This document shows, piece by piece, positions 52,816 to 61,877 of a stretch of 64,000 nt of DNA (the first letter of the stretch is position 1; every line of letters starts with the position of its first letter). The position numbers were made by a program, and so were the translations under genes. This DNA comes from an uncultured Pseudomonadales bacterium (GTDB taxonomy: Bacteria; Pseudomonadota; Gammaproteobacteria; Pseudomonadales; Azotimanducaceae): contig CALIKQ010000035.1 in the NCBI GenBank assembly GCA_938017975.1, forward strand, positions 1 through 64,000. Reading direction: 5' to 3'. The notes below the pieces were generated by a model. The model was not told where the DNA came from, did no database searches, and saw only the letters and a list, made by a program, of their open reading frames with translations.

Positions 52816-53709
52816 CTATTTTGGGGCTGCAAGAGATGTCATCATTTCTTCAAGCAACGGTAGGCGCGAGTGTCCCCGGCGCCACGCGAAGCCGATGTCT
52901 CGATGAAATTGAGGGCCAGGTAATGGATGGTGGCTGATCTCGGTGCCGTTTAGGATTCCGGAGTCGATGGCCATTTGCGGTAAAATCGTGACGCCAATAT
53001 CGCTATTTACCATTTGGACGAGCATTTGCAGGCTATTGGCTCCAAAGGTGTGTACCTTTTTGTGATTCTTGAGTCGACAGCCTGCAAGGGCATGATCTCT
53101 CAGACAGTGTCCGTCATCGAGTAACAACAAACTCTCATCTGGCAATTCGTCAAAATCAGTCTGCCCTGGCTCGATTAACTCGGTGCGCTTGTGATGAGCA
53201 AGATAAAGGCGCTCGCGAAACAGGACCCTGGTTTCGAGTGATCCAGCATCGTAGGGCAGCGCAATGAGTGCAAGATCGAGTTTATTTTCTAGCAATTCTT
53301 CAACGAGTTCGGCAGTTGTGCTTTCTCGGAGATAGAGCTGAATGCTGGGCATGGCTGCCCTGAGTTCAACGGCATAGCCGCCAAGAACAAAGGGCGCGAT
53401 GGTATGAATACCACCGACCCTGACGGGTGTAGACAATGGATTATTGTAGGCTCGGGCCTCGTCAATCAGGTCCTCCGTCTGCATGAGAATATAACGACTA
53501 CGGTCAGCGATTCTTCGGCCAAGGTCCGAGAAAGTAACACTCTTGTTGGTTCTTTCGACCAGCTGCACGCCCAAGAATTTTTCGAGTTCTCGAATACCGG
53601 TACTGAGCGTCGATTGGGTGACATTAAGGTGTCGCGCTGCCTTTCCAAAATGAAGGTGATCATACAGCGCTACCAAATACTGAAGTTGTCTGATTGGGGG
53701 TAGATGCAT
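52816..53709 (-). CDS. oxyR: OxyR-type LysR-family peroxide sensor
   Basis: A 297-residue LysR-type regulator. An N-terminal winged HTH (residues 6-65, HFGKAARHLNVTQSTLSTGIRE) is followed by the effector domain. The two redox cysteines of OxyR are conserved in context and spacing: Cys202 in DDGHCLRD and Cys211, nine residues later. Other OxyR features include NSLQMLVQMVNSDIGVTILP. On peroxide, the Cys pair would form a disulfide and switch activation of defence genes. No katG, ahpC or dps gene is within the window. It is divergent from the ThDP-enzyme gene across 251 bases. Confidence 0.92.
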   Translation of the reverse strand: MHLPPIRQLQYLVALYDHLHFGKAARHLNVTQSTLSTGIRELEKFLGVQLVERTNKSVTFSDLGRRIADRSRYILMQTEDLIDEARAYNNPLSTPVRVGGIHTIAPFVLGGYAVELRAAMPSIQLYLRESTTAELVEELLENKLDLALIALPYDAGSLETRVLFRERLYLAHHKRTELIEPGQTDFDELPDESLLLLDDGHCLRDHALAGCRLKNHKKVHTFGANSLQMLVQMVNSDIGVTILPQMAIDSGILNGTEISHHPLPGPQFHRDIGFAWRRGHSRLPLLEEMMTSLAAPK

Positions 53710-53960
53710 GATTGGGTCACGGCACTTTTTAAGTCGGCTCAGTATAAACGGTTTGTGCTGGCTTCGGGATCAAAATGATCGCTGGTTCGTGCCTCATGAA
53801 CTTGCGCGATAGGGTTATCGTTTCGATAGGATAAGGCGATCGCTTTCACTGATTGTTATGAACGGTTTGGAATGGTCAGGTTTGTTGCCGGATCGTTGAA
53901 TCTCTATGGTAGATTCCATAAGTGGTAGTTTGGTTCGGCAAATGAAATAAGGAACATGTT

Positions 53961-55508
53961 GTGAACGGTGCAGATAGTTTAATTGCTGGTTTTGTTGAAG
54001 CAGGGGTCACGGTATGTTTTGCAAACCCGGGCACTTCAGAAATGCATCTTGTGCAAGCGATGGATGCAAAACCTGAGTTTCGCGGAATACTCTGTTTGTT
54101 TGAAGGCGTCTGCACGGGTGCAGCCGACGGCTACGCTCGGATAGCGGGGAAGCCAGCGGTAACATTGCTTCATCTGGGTCCAGGTCTTGGCAATGGGATT
54201 GCAAACTTACACAACGCCCGTCGTGCCGGCTCACCGGTTATCAATTTGGTGGGTAATCACACACAGGCTCATGAGGCGCTGGATGCGCCTTTGACCAGTG
54301 ATATCGAAACGCTGGCAAAGAATGTCTCTCAATGGGTTCATTGTGATGCACAGGCCAAAAATCTCAGTGAAGTTGGAATGCAAGCGCTTGCGGCAGCAAT
54401 GACGCGATCAACAGGGTCAAAAGGCCAGGTTGCTACTTTGATTATTCCCGCAGATGCCTGCTGGAACCCAGCCGAAACTGTTGCAAAGTCTATCCAGCCG
54501 GCACCCTTGCCCAAAATGGCTGCGGATCACGTGGCATCAGTTGCCCGCGCTCTGACGTCGAAGAGTCTGATTTTATTGGATCGTGATGGACTGCTGCCTA
54601 GCGCTCGGTGGGCTGCCGCCCGAGTAGCCTCTAAAGTAGGATGTCGAGTTGCGATGACGGCATTTCCGGCGCGGGTCGATTCTGGGCCGGGCTATCCAGA
54701 GATCGAAAAAATGCCTTATTTCCCAGAAGCAGTGATGAAGTCGCTAGTGGATGTTGACCATATTGTGCTTGCTGGCGCTGGTGAGCCAGTCAGTTTTTTT
54801 GCCTATCCACAAACGCCTTCTCGATTAGCGCCAGAGGCCTGTGAGATTCAAGTCCTTGCTGAAGCTCATTTCGATGTGCAAGACGCCCTTGAACAACTGG
54901 TAACCATGATCGGGGCAGAAGATGCTGTGCCGAGGTGCTATCAGCGAATGGCAGGCGATGTGCCAAAAGGGGCTCTATCGACACGATCGGTCGCAGCAAT
55001 CCTTGCCCAAAGAATGCCTGAGGGCTCAATTCTCTGTGGAGACTCCGGCGGAGGTGCCGCGGTTCTGGAGCCTGCACAAAGGTCGACTGCTCACACTTGG
55101 CTCAATCTGACGGGTGGCTCCATTGGTCAGGGTGGTCCAGCTGCGATTGGGGCTGCAGTCGCAGCACCCGGAACTCAAGTTTTCGCTTTACTCGGGGACG
55201 GAGCATCGATGTATACCATTCAGGCGTTATGGACACAGGCAAGGGAGCGTTTGGATGTAATTACAATTATCTTTAATAATCAACGATATGGTATTTTGGA
55301 GACTGAATACCTGCGGCTTGGGGTCAACGAGATTGGTGACCGTGCGGGGGCTCTTTTTGACCTCAATCGTCCCTTGATTCAATTTTCCGATTTGGCGATC
55401 AGTCTGGGTGTTCCAGGTTATCGAGTTTCAGATTGTGCCGCTTTCGATGATGCTTTGCAGGCCGCGCTTGAACGCAAGGGTCCAACGTTGATCGAGGCGA
55501 TGCTGTAA
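53961..55508 (+). CDS. ThDP-dependent enzyme, acetolactate synthase/benzoylformate decarboxylase-like
   Basis: A 515-residue thiamine-diphosphate enzyme of the large-subunit acetolactate synthase/benzoylformate decarboxylase type. The N-terminal PYR domain has the catalytic Glu48 in LFEGVCTGAADGYAR. The C-terminal ThDP-binding motif is GDGASM, followed by NNQRYGILE. The middle domain is short and there is no obvious FAD signature, so oxalyl-CoA or benzoylformate decarboxylase-like chemistry is possible. Start: GTG with AAGGA seven bases upstream. It is divergent from oxyR, and no small regulatory subunit (IlvH) follows, so it is unlikely to be the housekeeping branched-chain enzyme. Confidence 0.85.
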   Translation: MNGADSLIAGFVEAGVTVCFANPGTSEMHLVQAMDAKPEFRGILCLFEGVCTGAADGYARIAGKPAVTLLHLGPGLGNGIANLHNARRAGSPVINLVGNHTQAHEALDAPLTSDIETLAKNVSQWVHCDAQAKNLSEVGMQALAAAMTRSTGSKGQVATLIIPADACWNPAETVAKSIQPAPLPKMAADHVASVARALTSKSLILLDRDGLLPSARWAAARVASKVGCRVAMTAFPARVDSGPGYPEIEKMPYFPEAVMKSLVDVDHIVLAGAGEPVSFFAYPQTPSRLAPEACEIQVLAEAHFDVQDALEQLVTMIGAEDAVPRCYQRMAGDVPKGALSTRSVAAILAQRMPEGSILCGDSGGGAAVLEPAQRSTAHTWLNLTGGSIGQGGPAAIGAAVAAPGTQVFALLGDGASMYTIQALWTQARERLDVITIIFNNQRYGILETEYLRLGVNEIGDRAGALFDLNRPLIQFSDLAISLGVPGYRVSDCAAFDDALQAALERKGPTLIEAML

Positions 55509-55907
55509 GCCCGGACGGGCGATTCGATCGCAAAGATTGGGCGTTCGTACCGCTGGGGTCAGGTTAGCATTATTTTAGCTTTTTGTTGTTTTGTTATCTA
55601 TGAATAAGGACCAGCCTTTGATATGCTCGCGCGAGCTGGTTTTATTTGCAAAAAACGTTGTGGAAAAGGATTTTGAGGGTGGCGTTTGCGCAGGTTGTGG
55701 GAGAGATCGGCGTTGCAATAAGGTCCCAGAAAAAAGTGTGAGCGATGAAGAAGAGGAGCAACAAGGGCCTATCATGAAGCCTCTTGGGTCTCAACAACTG
55801 CCACGCGTTCGCCGGGCCCCAGTCCCGAATCACATATGAATGAATGACCCAAGTACTGATGCCCAATCCCGCCAATATAGCGACGGGCACAATAAGAGAG
55901 GATAGCC
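55509..55907. other. 399-base intergenic region before korA, no supported gene
   Basis: No plus-strand frame has a proper start. A minus-strand frame (55953-55642) encodes two hydrophobic segments but starts inside korA and has no ribosome site. The region is likely a long leader or promoter zone for the korAB operon. GAGAGGA just before 55908 is the korA ribosome site. Confidence 0.5.
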
Positions 55908-57782
55908 ATGTCAGTAGTCGAGAAGGTGTCGGAACAGCTGGAACAAGATCCAACTGTCTCCGCGGTTGTGGTGAGATTTGCCGGAGACTCCGGAGATGGC
56001 ATGCAGCTCACCGGCAGCAACTTCACAGAGGCAACAGCGCTTCATGGCAATGACTTAGCTACGTTTCCTGACTTCCCAGCAGAGATTAGGGCTCCGGCAG
56101 GCGCAACTTTTGGGGTCTCAGCCTTTCAGATTTATTTCGGCTCTGATGAAGTAACGACCGCTGGAGACGACGTTGATGTATTAGTTGCGATGAATCCTGC
56201 TGCGTTGATAACAAACTTAAAGGACTTATTGCCGGGTGGGTTGATTATTGCTGATGCTGACGCGTTTACAGACAAGAATCTCGTCCGCGCGGGGTATCAA
56301 TCAAATCCTCTTGAGGACGGCAGCTTAGACGGCTTTCGTGTGATCATCATAGAAATTACCAAGCAGGTGATTGCCTCTGTGGAGCCATACGGCCTGTCTC
56401 ATAAGTTTGCAGTGCGATGCAAGAACATGTGGACACTCGGATTGGTGATGTGGCTGTTCGACCGTGACCGTTCGGTTACGATCGAGAACCTTGAAAAGAA
56501 GTTCGCCAGCAAACCTGAAATTGCTCAGGCTAACATCGCTGCTCTGAATGCAGGCCATAGCTATGCTGAGACTGCGGAACTTCCCTCAGGTGTCGAGGTG
56601 TATAGGATTCCGAGAGCGGAGGTTAAGCCGGGTTTGTATCGTAACGCGACTGGAACCGAATCCCTCGCTTATGGATTGATCGCTGGCGGTAGGCTGGCTG
56701 AAGTGCCTTTAACCTTTGCGTCTTATCCCATCACGCCAGCGTCTTCCTTGTTGCATACCCTCGCTCAGCACAAGGAATTCGATGTTGTAACCTTTCAAGC
56801 CGAAGATGAAATCGCTGCAGTTTGCGCTGCCATTGGTGCATCATTTGGCGGAACCCTAGGGATCACTTCGAGTTCAGGTCCGGGCATCTCCTTGAAGGGT
56901 GAAGCAATTTCGCTAGCCTGTGCCACAGAATTGCCGTTGGTCATTGTAAACACCCAGCGTGGTGGGCCCTCAACAGGCATGCCAACAAAAACAGAGCAAT
57001 CCGATTTGAATCAAGCATTATTCGGTCGCCATGCAGACACCACGCTTCCGGTTATCGCCTCGTCAACCCCAGCAGATTGTTTTGACGTCGCCATTGAATC
57101 CGTTCGATTGGCAACACAGTTCTCGACGCCGGTTTTGTTGCTCAGTGACGGATACCTCGCCAATGCTTCTGAGCCTTGGCTCGTGCCTGACCTTACCCAA
57201 TACGAGCCTTTCCCGGTGAAATTTGAAACGGAACCGGAAGGCTTTTCCCCAGCTAACAGAGATCCGGAAACATTGGCACGAGTTTGGGCCAAGCCGGGAA
57301 CTCCCGGACTCGAGCATCGAATCGGTGGGATCGAGAAGAGTTACACCACCGGCGATATCTCTTACGATCCAGACAACCACCAAAAGATGACGGACGTCAG
57401 AAAGGCGAAGGTTGATAACATCGAGAACTTTATTCCTGAGCAGACCGTGAGTCAGGGCACCGCGACTGGAAAATTGGCGCTGGTAGGTTGGGGCTCAACG
57501 TTTGGAGCAATCCACCAGGCGGTTAAGCGCGGTCGGGCCCAAGGGCAAGACGTCAGTCATATTCATATCCGGTATCTCCTGCCTTTTCCGAAGAACCTCG
57601 GAGAGCTACTCGCAGGTTACGATGAGATTTTGGTGCCTGAAATGAACACAGGGCAGCTGGTGAACGTGTTGAGATCAAAGTTTTTGATTGACGCCAAACA
57701 GTTAAATAAGGTTTCTGGCCAGCCCTTTAAAATCAGAGAAATTACCGAAGCGATTACCAAGCTTTTGGGAGAATCCGCATGA
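55908..57782 (+). CDS. korA: 2-Oxoacid:ferredoxin oxidoreductase, fused gamma-alpha subunit
   Basis: A 624-residue subunit of a 2-oxoglutarate- or pyruvate-type ferredoxin oxidoreductase. The N-terminal ~200 residues are the gamma domain, which includes VVRFAGDSGDGMQLTGSNF and AMNPAALITN. The rest is the alpha domain, with the SYPITPASSLLHTLAQ substrate-side segment, the GLGITSSSGPGISLKGE-like SSSGPGISLK and NTQRGGPSTGMPTKTEQ. It catalyses oxidative decarboxylation of 2-oxoacids to acyl-CoA with reduction of ferredoxin. The stop overlaps the korB start as ATGA. No separate delta (ferredoxin-like) subunit is present, as in aerobic KorAB enzymes. Whether 2-oxoglutarate is the substrate is inferred. 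Confidence 0.92.
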   Translation: MSVVEKVSEQLEQDPTVSAVVVRFAGDSGDGMQLTGSNFTEATALHGNDLATFPDFPAEIRAPAGATFGVSAFQIYFGSDEVTTAGDDVDVLVAMNPAALITNLKDLLPGGLIIADADAFTDKNLVRAGYQSNPLEDGSLDGFRVIIIEITKQVIASVEPYGLSHKFAVRCKNMWTLGLVMWLFDRDRSVTIENLEKKFASKPEIAQANIAALNAGHSYAETAELPSGVEVYRIPRAEVKPGLYRNATGTESLAYGLIAGGRLAEVPLTFASYPITPASSLLHTLAQHKEFDVVTFQAEDEIAAVCAAIGASFGGTLGITSSSGPGISLKGEAISLACATELPLVIVNTQRGGPSTGMPTKTEQSDLNQALFGRHADTTLPVIASSTPADCFDVAIESVRLATQFSTPVLLLSDGYLANASEPWLVPDLTQYEPFPVKFETEPEGFSPANRDPETLARVWAKPGTPGLEHRIGGIEKSYTTGDISYDPDNHQKMTDVRKAKVDNIENFIPEQTVSQGTATGKLALVGWGSTFGAIHQAVKRGRAQGQDVSHIHIRYLLPFPKNLGELLAGYDEILVPEMNTGQLVNVLRSKFLIDAKQLNKVSGQPFKIREITEAITKLLGESA

Positions 57783-58795
57783 ATGCACCGCAAAAATTAA
57801 CGCTTAAAGATTTCAGTACCGACCAGGAAGTACGATGGTGCCCAGGGTGCGGGGATTACGCGATCTTAAAGACGATCCAAAAGCTGATGCCGGAAATCGA
57901 TACACCGAAGGAGAATACGGTGTTTGTCTCGGGAATTGGTTGCTCGTCTCGATTCCCCTATTACATGGAAACCTATGGGTTCCATACCATTCACGGTAGG
58001 GCGCCTTCGATTGCCACTGGCGTCAAATTGGCGAACCCAGAGCTGGATGTTTGGGTGGTGACCGGAGATGGCGATGGCTTAAGTATCGGCGGTAACCATA
58101 TGATGCATGTGCTGCGCCGCAACGTTGACTTGCAGATTTTATTGTTTAACAACGAAATTTATGGCCTGACCAAAGGTCAGTATTCTCCGACGTCGAAAGT
58201 GGGTACAAAATCCCCCTCCACCCCGGATGGCTCGGTGGATATGCCATTACGGCCTGCGCGTTTTGCGTTGGGCGCTGGCGCTCGCTTTGTTGCCAGGACC
58301 ATCGATACTGAAGCGAAGCACATGACCCCGGTCTTAAAACGTGCGCATGCACATAAAGGGGCGTCATTTGTCGAGATATACCAAAACTGTCCTGTTTATA
58401 ACGACGGTATTTTTGACTACATTAAAGACAAGAAATCTGCCGCTGACTCGCGTTTGCTGCTCGAGCATGGGGCGCCTTTATTGTTCGGGGAAGGGCAGCA
58501 AAAGGGGCTTCGGCTCAATTTAAAATCGCTACAGCTTGAAGTTGTAGCGCTGGGTCAAGATGGCGTGACCCTCGATGACATTGTGGTCCATGATGAAACC
58601 AATCTCGTCTTGGCCCAGATGCTCGCTGGTTTGTCTGCTCCGGAATTTCCTGAGGCAATTGGCGTTCTTTACTGCCAAGCTTCAGAATCTTATGAGCATT
58701 CAGTCTATGAGCAAATCAAAACGGTGCGTGCGAAGAAGGGCATCGCTGATTTCAACGAGGTGCTCAAGCAAGGGCATACGTGGACGGTGAGCTAA
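57779..58795 (+). CDS. korB: 2-Oxoacid:ferredoxin oxidoreductase, beta subunit
   Basis: A 338-residue ThDP- and Fe-S-binding beta subunit. The CPGCGDYAI motif (Cys21, Cys24) and later Cys residues likely bind a 4Fe-4S cluster. The ThDP motif is GDGDGLSIGGNHMMH, followed by NNEIYGLTKGQYSPTS. The IGCSSRFPYYM segment matches other KorB proteins. It is co-translated with korA and followed by an intrinsic terminator, so korAB is a two-gene operon. It probably feeds ferredoxin in an aerobic cell as a variant of the 2-oxoglutarate dehydrogenase step. Confidence 0.93.
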   Translation: MNAPQKLTLKDFSTDQEVRWCPGCGDYAILKTIQKLMPEIDTPKENTVFVSGIGCSSRFPYYMETYGFHTIHGRAPSIATGVKLANPELDVWVVTGDGDGLSIGGNHMMHVLRRNVDLQILLFNNEIYGLTKGQYSPTSKVGTKSPSTPDGSVDMPLRPARFALGAGARFVARTIDTEAKHMTPVLKRAHAHKGASFVEIYQNCPVYNDGIFDYIKDKKSAADSRLLLEHGAPLLFGEGQQKGLRLNLKSLQLEVVALGQDGVTLDDIVVHDETNLVLAQMLAGLSAPEFPEAIGVLYCQASESYEHSVYEQIKTVRAKKGIADFNEVLKQGHTWTVS

Positions 58796-58814
58796 ACGCG
58801 AAATCCAGAGACTC

Positions 58815-58840
58815 AAAAAACCAGCTGATGCTGGTTTTTT
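58815..58840 (+). terminator. Rho-independent terminator of korAB
   Basis: AAAAAACCAGC (58815-58825) pairs perfectly with GCTGGTTTTTT (58830-58840) around a TGAT loop. The terminal Ts form the U-tract. It lies 20 bases past the korB stop. Confidence 0.95.
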
Positions 58841-59184
58841 GCTGATGGGGGCCAGGAAGGCATCGCGTGCCAGGAGCCCCAAGGGTCGAATTACCCCGCC
58901 ATCACTAGAGGGTCAAAGGCGCAGTCTCGATGTTTTTGCCAAAAAGCATTGGGTTTTGAGCGCTGATTTTCTGCCCGTGATGCGTCGATACAAAAGCGAT
59001 TTGAGTATGAGCGCTGATGTCAGGCAAACTGAACAGACTGTGTATTTCTGAGGCAGAGCGTTGGAAAAATGACCTTGCCTCTGATTGTGCCGAGCCATCA
59101 AGGGTTATTGAATCGAGTACTATTTGAGTCATGCCGGAGTGATCAAGATAGGTTGCAGAGCGGAAAAGACATGAGGGTTTTAAA
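58841..59184. other. 344-base intergenic region, nothing recognised
   Basis: Between the korAB terminator and the kinase-like gene no reading frame has both a proper start and a family match. The last 60 bases probably hold the promoter of the following gene. Confidence 0.6.
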
Positions 59185-60240
59185 ATGACGGACTTTAAGG
59201 CTGAAGACAACACTGGCACTATCCCCGTGCAAGACAGACATCAGATCGATGAGGCAGCGCTGTCTACATTTATGAAGGATTCGGTGTCAGGGTTTGAAGG
59301 CCCACTTAAGCTCGAGGAGTTTGCTGGTGGTCAATCGAATCCAACGTATTTGCTGACAACGCCAGGTGCACGGTATGTTTTGCGGCGCAAGCCTCCGGGG
59401 GAGCTGCTTAAATCAGCCCACGCCGTCGATCGGGAATACAAAGTGTTAACCGCGTTGGCCGACGCCGACGTACCTACCGCAAAGACCTACGCGCTGTGCA
59501 CCGACGAATCTGTGATTGGTACCTGGTTTTACGTTATGGAATACCTAGAAGGTAGAGTGATTTGGGATTCTGCAGAAGGTCCTTATTCTCCAAAACAACG
59601 GTTTGAAATTTGGGATGCAGCCAATCAAGCGGTCGCAAAGCTGCATCTGGTTGATTACAAAGCGGTTGGGCTAAGCGATTTTGGGAAGGAATCCGACTAT
59701 ATCGCGCGTCAACTGTCTCGCTGGGGCGGGCAATACGAGTATACGAAGACGATCGACAATCCTTACATGGATCATCTACTGGAGTATCTGCCCAATAACA
59801 TTCCATCGAGCACCGATTGCACCGTTGTCCATGGCGACCTACAAATTGCCAATATGATGATGCATGCAGAGCGAAACGAAGTTATTGGCTTGTTAGATTG
59901 GGAGTTGAGCACTTTAGGTTGTCCGTTGGCTGATTTTGCTTACCTGTGCAGGCCCTATCGAGACGCACTGCGAGGTGTAGATCTTGATGCCTTAGGCATT
60001 CCGAGCGAAGCTGCTTTTGTTGAGGCATACTGCAAGCGCACAGGCCGAGCAGGTATCGAAAATTGGGATTATTACCTCGCGTTTAATATGTTCAAGATGG
60101 CGGCAATCCTACAGGGGATCGCAAAACGCGTTCTCGACGGCACAGCCGCCAGTCAACACGCCGAAGCAGCCGGCGCAGGCGCGTTTGATATGGCTAAGCT
60201 CGCGTGGGCCCAGATCGATTCATCGGTTGTTATCGATTAA
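59185..60240 (+). CDS. Phosphotransferase-family protein, ACAD10/11 kinase-domain-like
   Basis: A 351-residue aminoglycoside-phosphotransferase-fold protein. The N-lobe starts with FAGGQSNPTYLL and YVLRRKPPGELLKSAHAVD, the pattern of the kinase domain of ACAD10/ACAD11. The catalytic loop is VVHGDLQIANMMM, with the Asp and Asn of the APH family, and the metal-binding DFG-like part is GLLDWELSTLG. In animals this domain is fused to an acyl-CoA dehydrogenase domain and is linked to catabolism of 4-hydroxy fatty acids through a phosphorylated intermediate. Here the related ACAD is separate at 39792. Substrate in this organism is not known. Confidence 0.87.
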   Translation: MTDFKAEDNTGTIPVQDRHQIDEAALSTFMKDSVSGFEGPLKLEEFAGGQSNPTYLLTTPGARYVLRRKPPGELLKSAHAVDREYKVLTALADADVPTAKTYALCTDESVIGTWFYVMEYLEGRVIWDSAEGPYSPKQRFEIWDAANQAVAKLHLVDYKAVGLSDFGKESDYIARQLSRWGGQYEYTKTIDNPYMDHLLEYLPNNIPSSTDCTVVHGDLQIANMMMHAERNEVIGLLDWELSTLGCPLADFAYLCRPYRDALRGVDLDALGIPSEAAFVEAYCKRTGRAGIENWDYYLAFNMFKMAAILQGIAKRVLDGTAASQHAEAAGAGAFDMAKLAWAQIDSSVVID

Positions 60241-60294
60241 GGTGGCGGTAGTTTCACCTTGAGCCTACGAACTGGGTAGCAAGGTCATCGAGCG

Positions 60295-60858
60295 TCAGGA
60301 CGACTGTTCATTCATCGATGGCAGTCCCGGGTCTAGTTGAACGCCAAAGGTGTTGAGGGCCATGGAAACCAATTGATATTGTCCGACAGTGAACACGAGG
60401 TCCATCATTTGTGGTTCGGAATAGGAAAGCTTGAGACCATTCCATACCGAGTCGCTTAAAAATGCATCCGACCTGAGTTCATCAACGGCAGTGAGCAACA
60501 ATTGATCATGGTTAGACCAGTTTTCGGCCTCTGGGCCTATCTTGATGGCTTCTATTTCGTCTTGGTTCAGTCCCGATTTCAGTCCTATCAGTACGTGCTG
60601 CCCCCATTCATAGCCCGATTGACACAGCCATCCTATTCTAAGAATTAGGATTTCACGGTCTCTGGGTGGCAAGGTTGATTTATGCAGAATGTGATTTGCA
60701 AAAACCATCCAACGTTTGGCCAGGGCCTCGTGGTTGGCTAGGGTCAGAAAAATATTTTGAACGCGGCCGCGCATGACCTGAGGCTCGAGGAGCTCCCGCT
60801 GGGATGGTGTCCAGTGAGTTTCTTCGACTGGATTGATTCTCGCGTGAGTTAATCGCAT
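60295..60858 (-). CDS. Carboxymuconolactone decarboxylase (AhpD-like) family protein
   Basis: A 187-residue helical protein of the CMD/AhpD family. The core motif is REILILRIGWLCQSGYEWGQHVLIG, containing one Cys and a His at the end of the active-site helix, but the CxxC pair of peroxidatic AhpD is absent. So lactone- or muconolactone-type decarboxylation, or a related hydratase-like role, is more likely than disulfide chemistry. It is convergent with the ACAD11-type kinase gene (54 bases between the stops) and divergent from the GST gene. Confidence 0.84.
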   Translation of the reverse strand: MRLTHARINPVEETHWTPSQRELLEPQVMRGRVQNIFLTLANHEALAKRWMVFANHILHKSTLPPRDREILILRIGWLCQSGYEWGQHVLIGLKSGLNQDEIEAIKIGPEAENWSNHDQLLLTAVDELRSDAFLSDSVWNGLKLSYSEPQMMDLVFTVGQYQLVSMALNTFGVQLDPGLPSMNEQSS

Positions 60859-60947
60859 GCTGGATCCTCTAGAAGTTGCAGAACAGTCAATTAATCAGAA
60901 ATAGAACCTGGAAGCCAGAGTGGCTTCGCTTATTGCAAGGAAATGCT

Positions 60948-61877
60948 ATGCAGGATGTCATCCTCCACCAATACGATAGTTCGCCATTCTCGGAGAAAAT
61001 ACGACTGATGTTGGGATATTTGGAGCTCGAAAGTCTATGGGTGGAAATCCCACCGATTATGCCAAGGGATGATTTGATGCCCCTGACGGGAGGATACCGG
61101 CGCACGCCGGTCCTGCAAATCGGGCGAGAAATCTATTGCGATTCTGCGTTGATGGCGAAGGTATTAGCGGAGAGAGCAGGTGATGACCGCCTTTTTCCGG
61201 TTGACGCTGCGGCAACAGCGGAGGTCTTCGCCCAATGGATTGACACGTTTTTGTTTCGGGTCGTAGTGGCTCTGGCATTTCAACCAAAAGCGCTGGCTGG
61301 TAACCAAGTTATGCAGGACCCGAGTGAAGCGGCAGCGTTCATGGCAGATCGCGCGGCATTTACTGCCGGCTCGACAGCGTTACAAATGGATTTGAGTGTC
61401 GCCCAGTCGCACTTCACATCGTTTCTAGACATGATGGAGCGACAACTAGCCAATGTCCGCTTTTTGTTTGGTGAAGTCGCCAGTATCGCAGACTTCTCCG
61501 TTTATCATTGTCTCTGGTTTATAGAAGCGCGGCCGATTTTAGCATCTGAGTTTGCACTGTACCCGCAGGTCCAGCGCTGGATGGCCTCGATGCAAGCCTT
61601 CGGTCACGGCCAGCACCTGAGCATCGACAGTTCGGCTGCGCTTGAGCAAGCGCGGAGAGCGCCAGATCTGGCAAAGTACGAGCTCTTGCAAGATGGCGTT
61701 CAAGTTTTACCCATCGACTACGGTTTTCAGCCCGTAGCTGGTGCTCTGGTCGCCGCCTCTGGCGCTCCACGGGATTGCTACTCAATTTTTCGAGTAGATG
61801 AAGTCGTAGGGCAAGTGTTGGTCCATTTTCCAAAAATCGGTTTCCGAATCGAAGCGGTCAGTCAAGGGAGTGAATGA
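60948..61877 (+). CDS. Glutathione S-transferase family protein
   Basis: A 309-residue protein with an N-terminal thioredoxin-like GST domain, YDSSPFSEKIRLMLGYLEL, whose Ser11/Ser12 is a likely catalytic position, and the GGYRRTPVLQIG cis-Pro strand. A C-terminal all-helical domain spans residues ~85-210, and about 90 extra residues follow. This is longer than a canonical GST (about 210 residues). The ATG at 60948 has AAGGA six bases upstream. Ligand and reaction are unknown. It converges on the hydrolase gene with a 20-base overlap. Confidence 0.85.
   Translation: MQDVILHQYDSSPFSEKIRLMLGYLELESLWVEIPPIMPRDDLMPLTGGYRRTPVLQIGREIYCDSALMAKVLAERAGDDRLFPVDAAATAEVFAQWIDTFLFRVVVALAFQPKALAGNQVMQDPSEAAAFMADRAAFTAGSTALQMDLSVAQSHFTSFLDMMERQLANVRFLFGEVASIADFSVYHCLWFIEARPILASEFALYPQVQRWMASMQAFGHGQHLSIDSSAALEQARRAPDLAKYELLQDGVQVLPIDYGFQPVAGALVAASGAPRDCYSIFRVDEVVGQVLVHFPKIGFRIEAVSQGSE

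Noticed and set aside
53710-53960. Full OxyR binding site
   Set aside because: The ATAG-n7-CTAT-n7-ATAG-n7-CTAT spacing is not present; only a short TATCG palindrome is seen.
58905-59219. Minus-strand frame between korB and the kinase-like gene
   Set aside because: Starts inside the next gene, no ribosome site, no motif.
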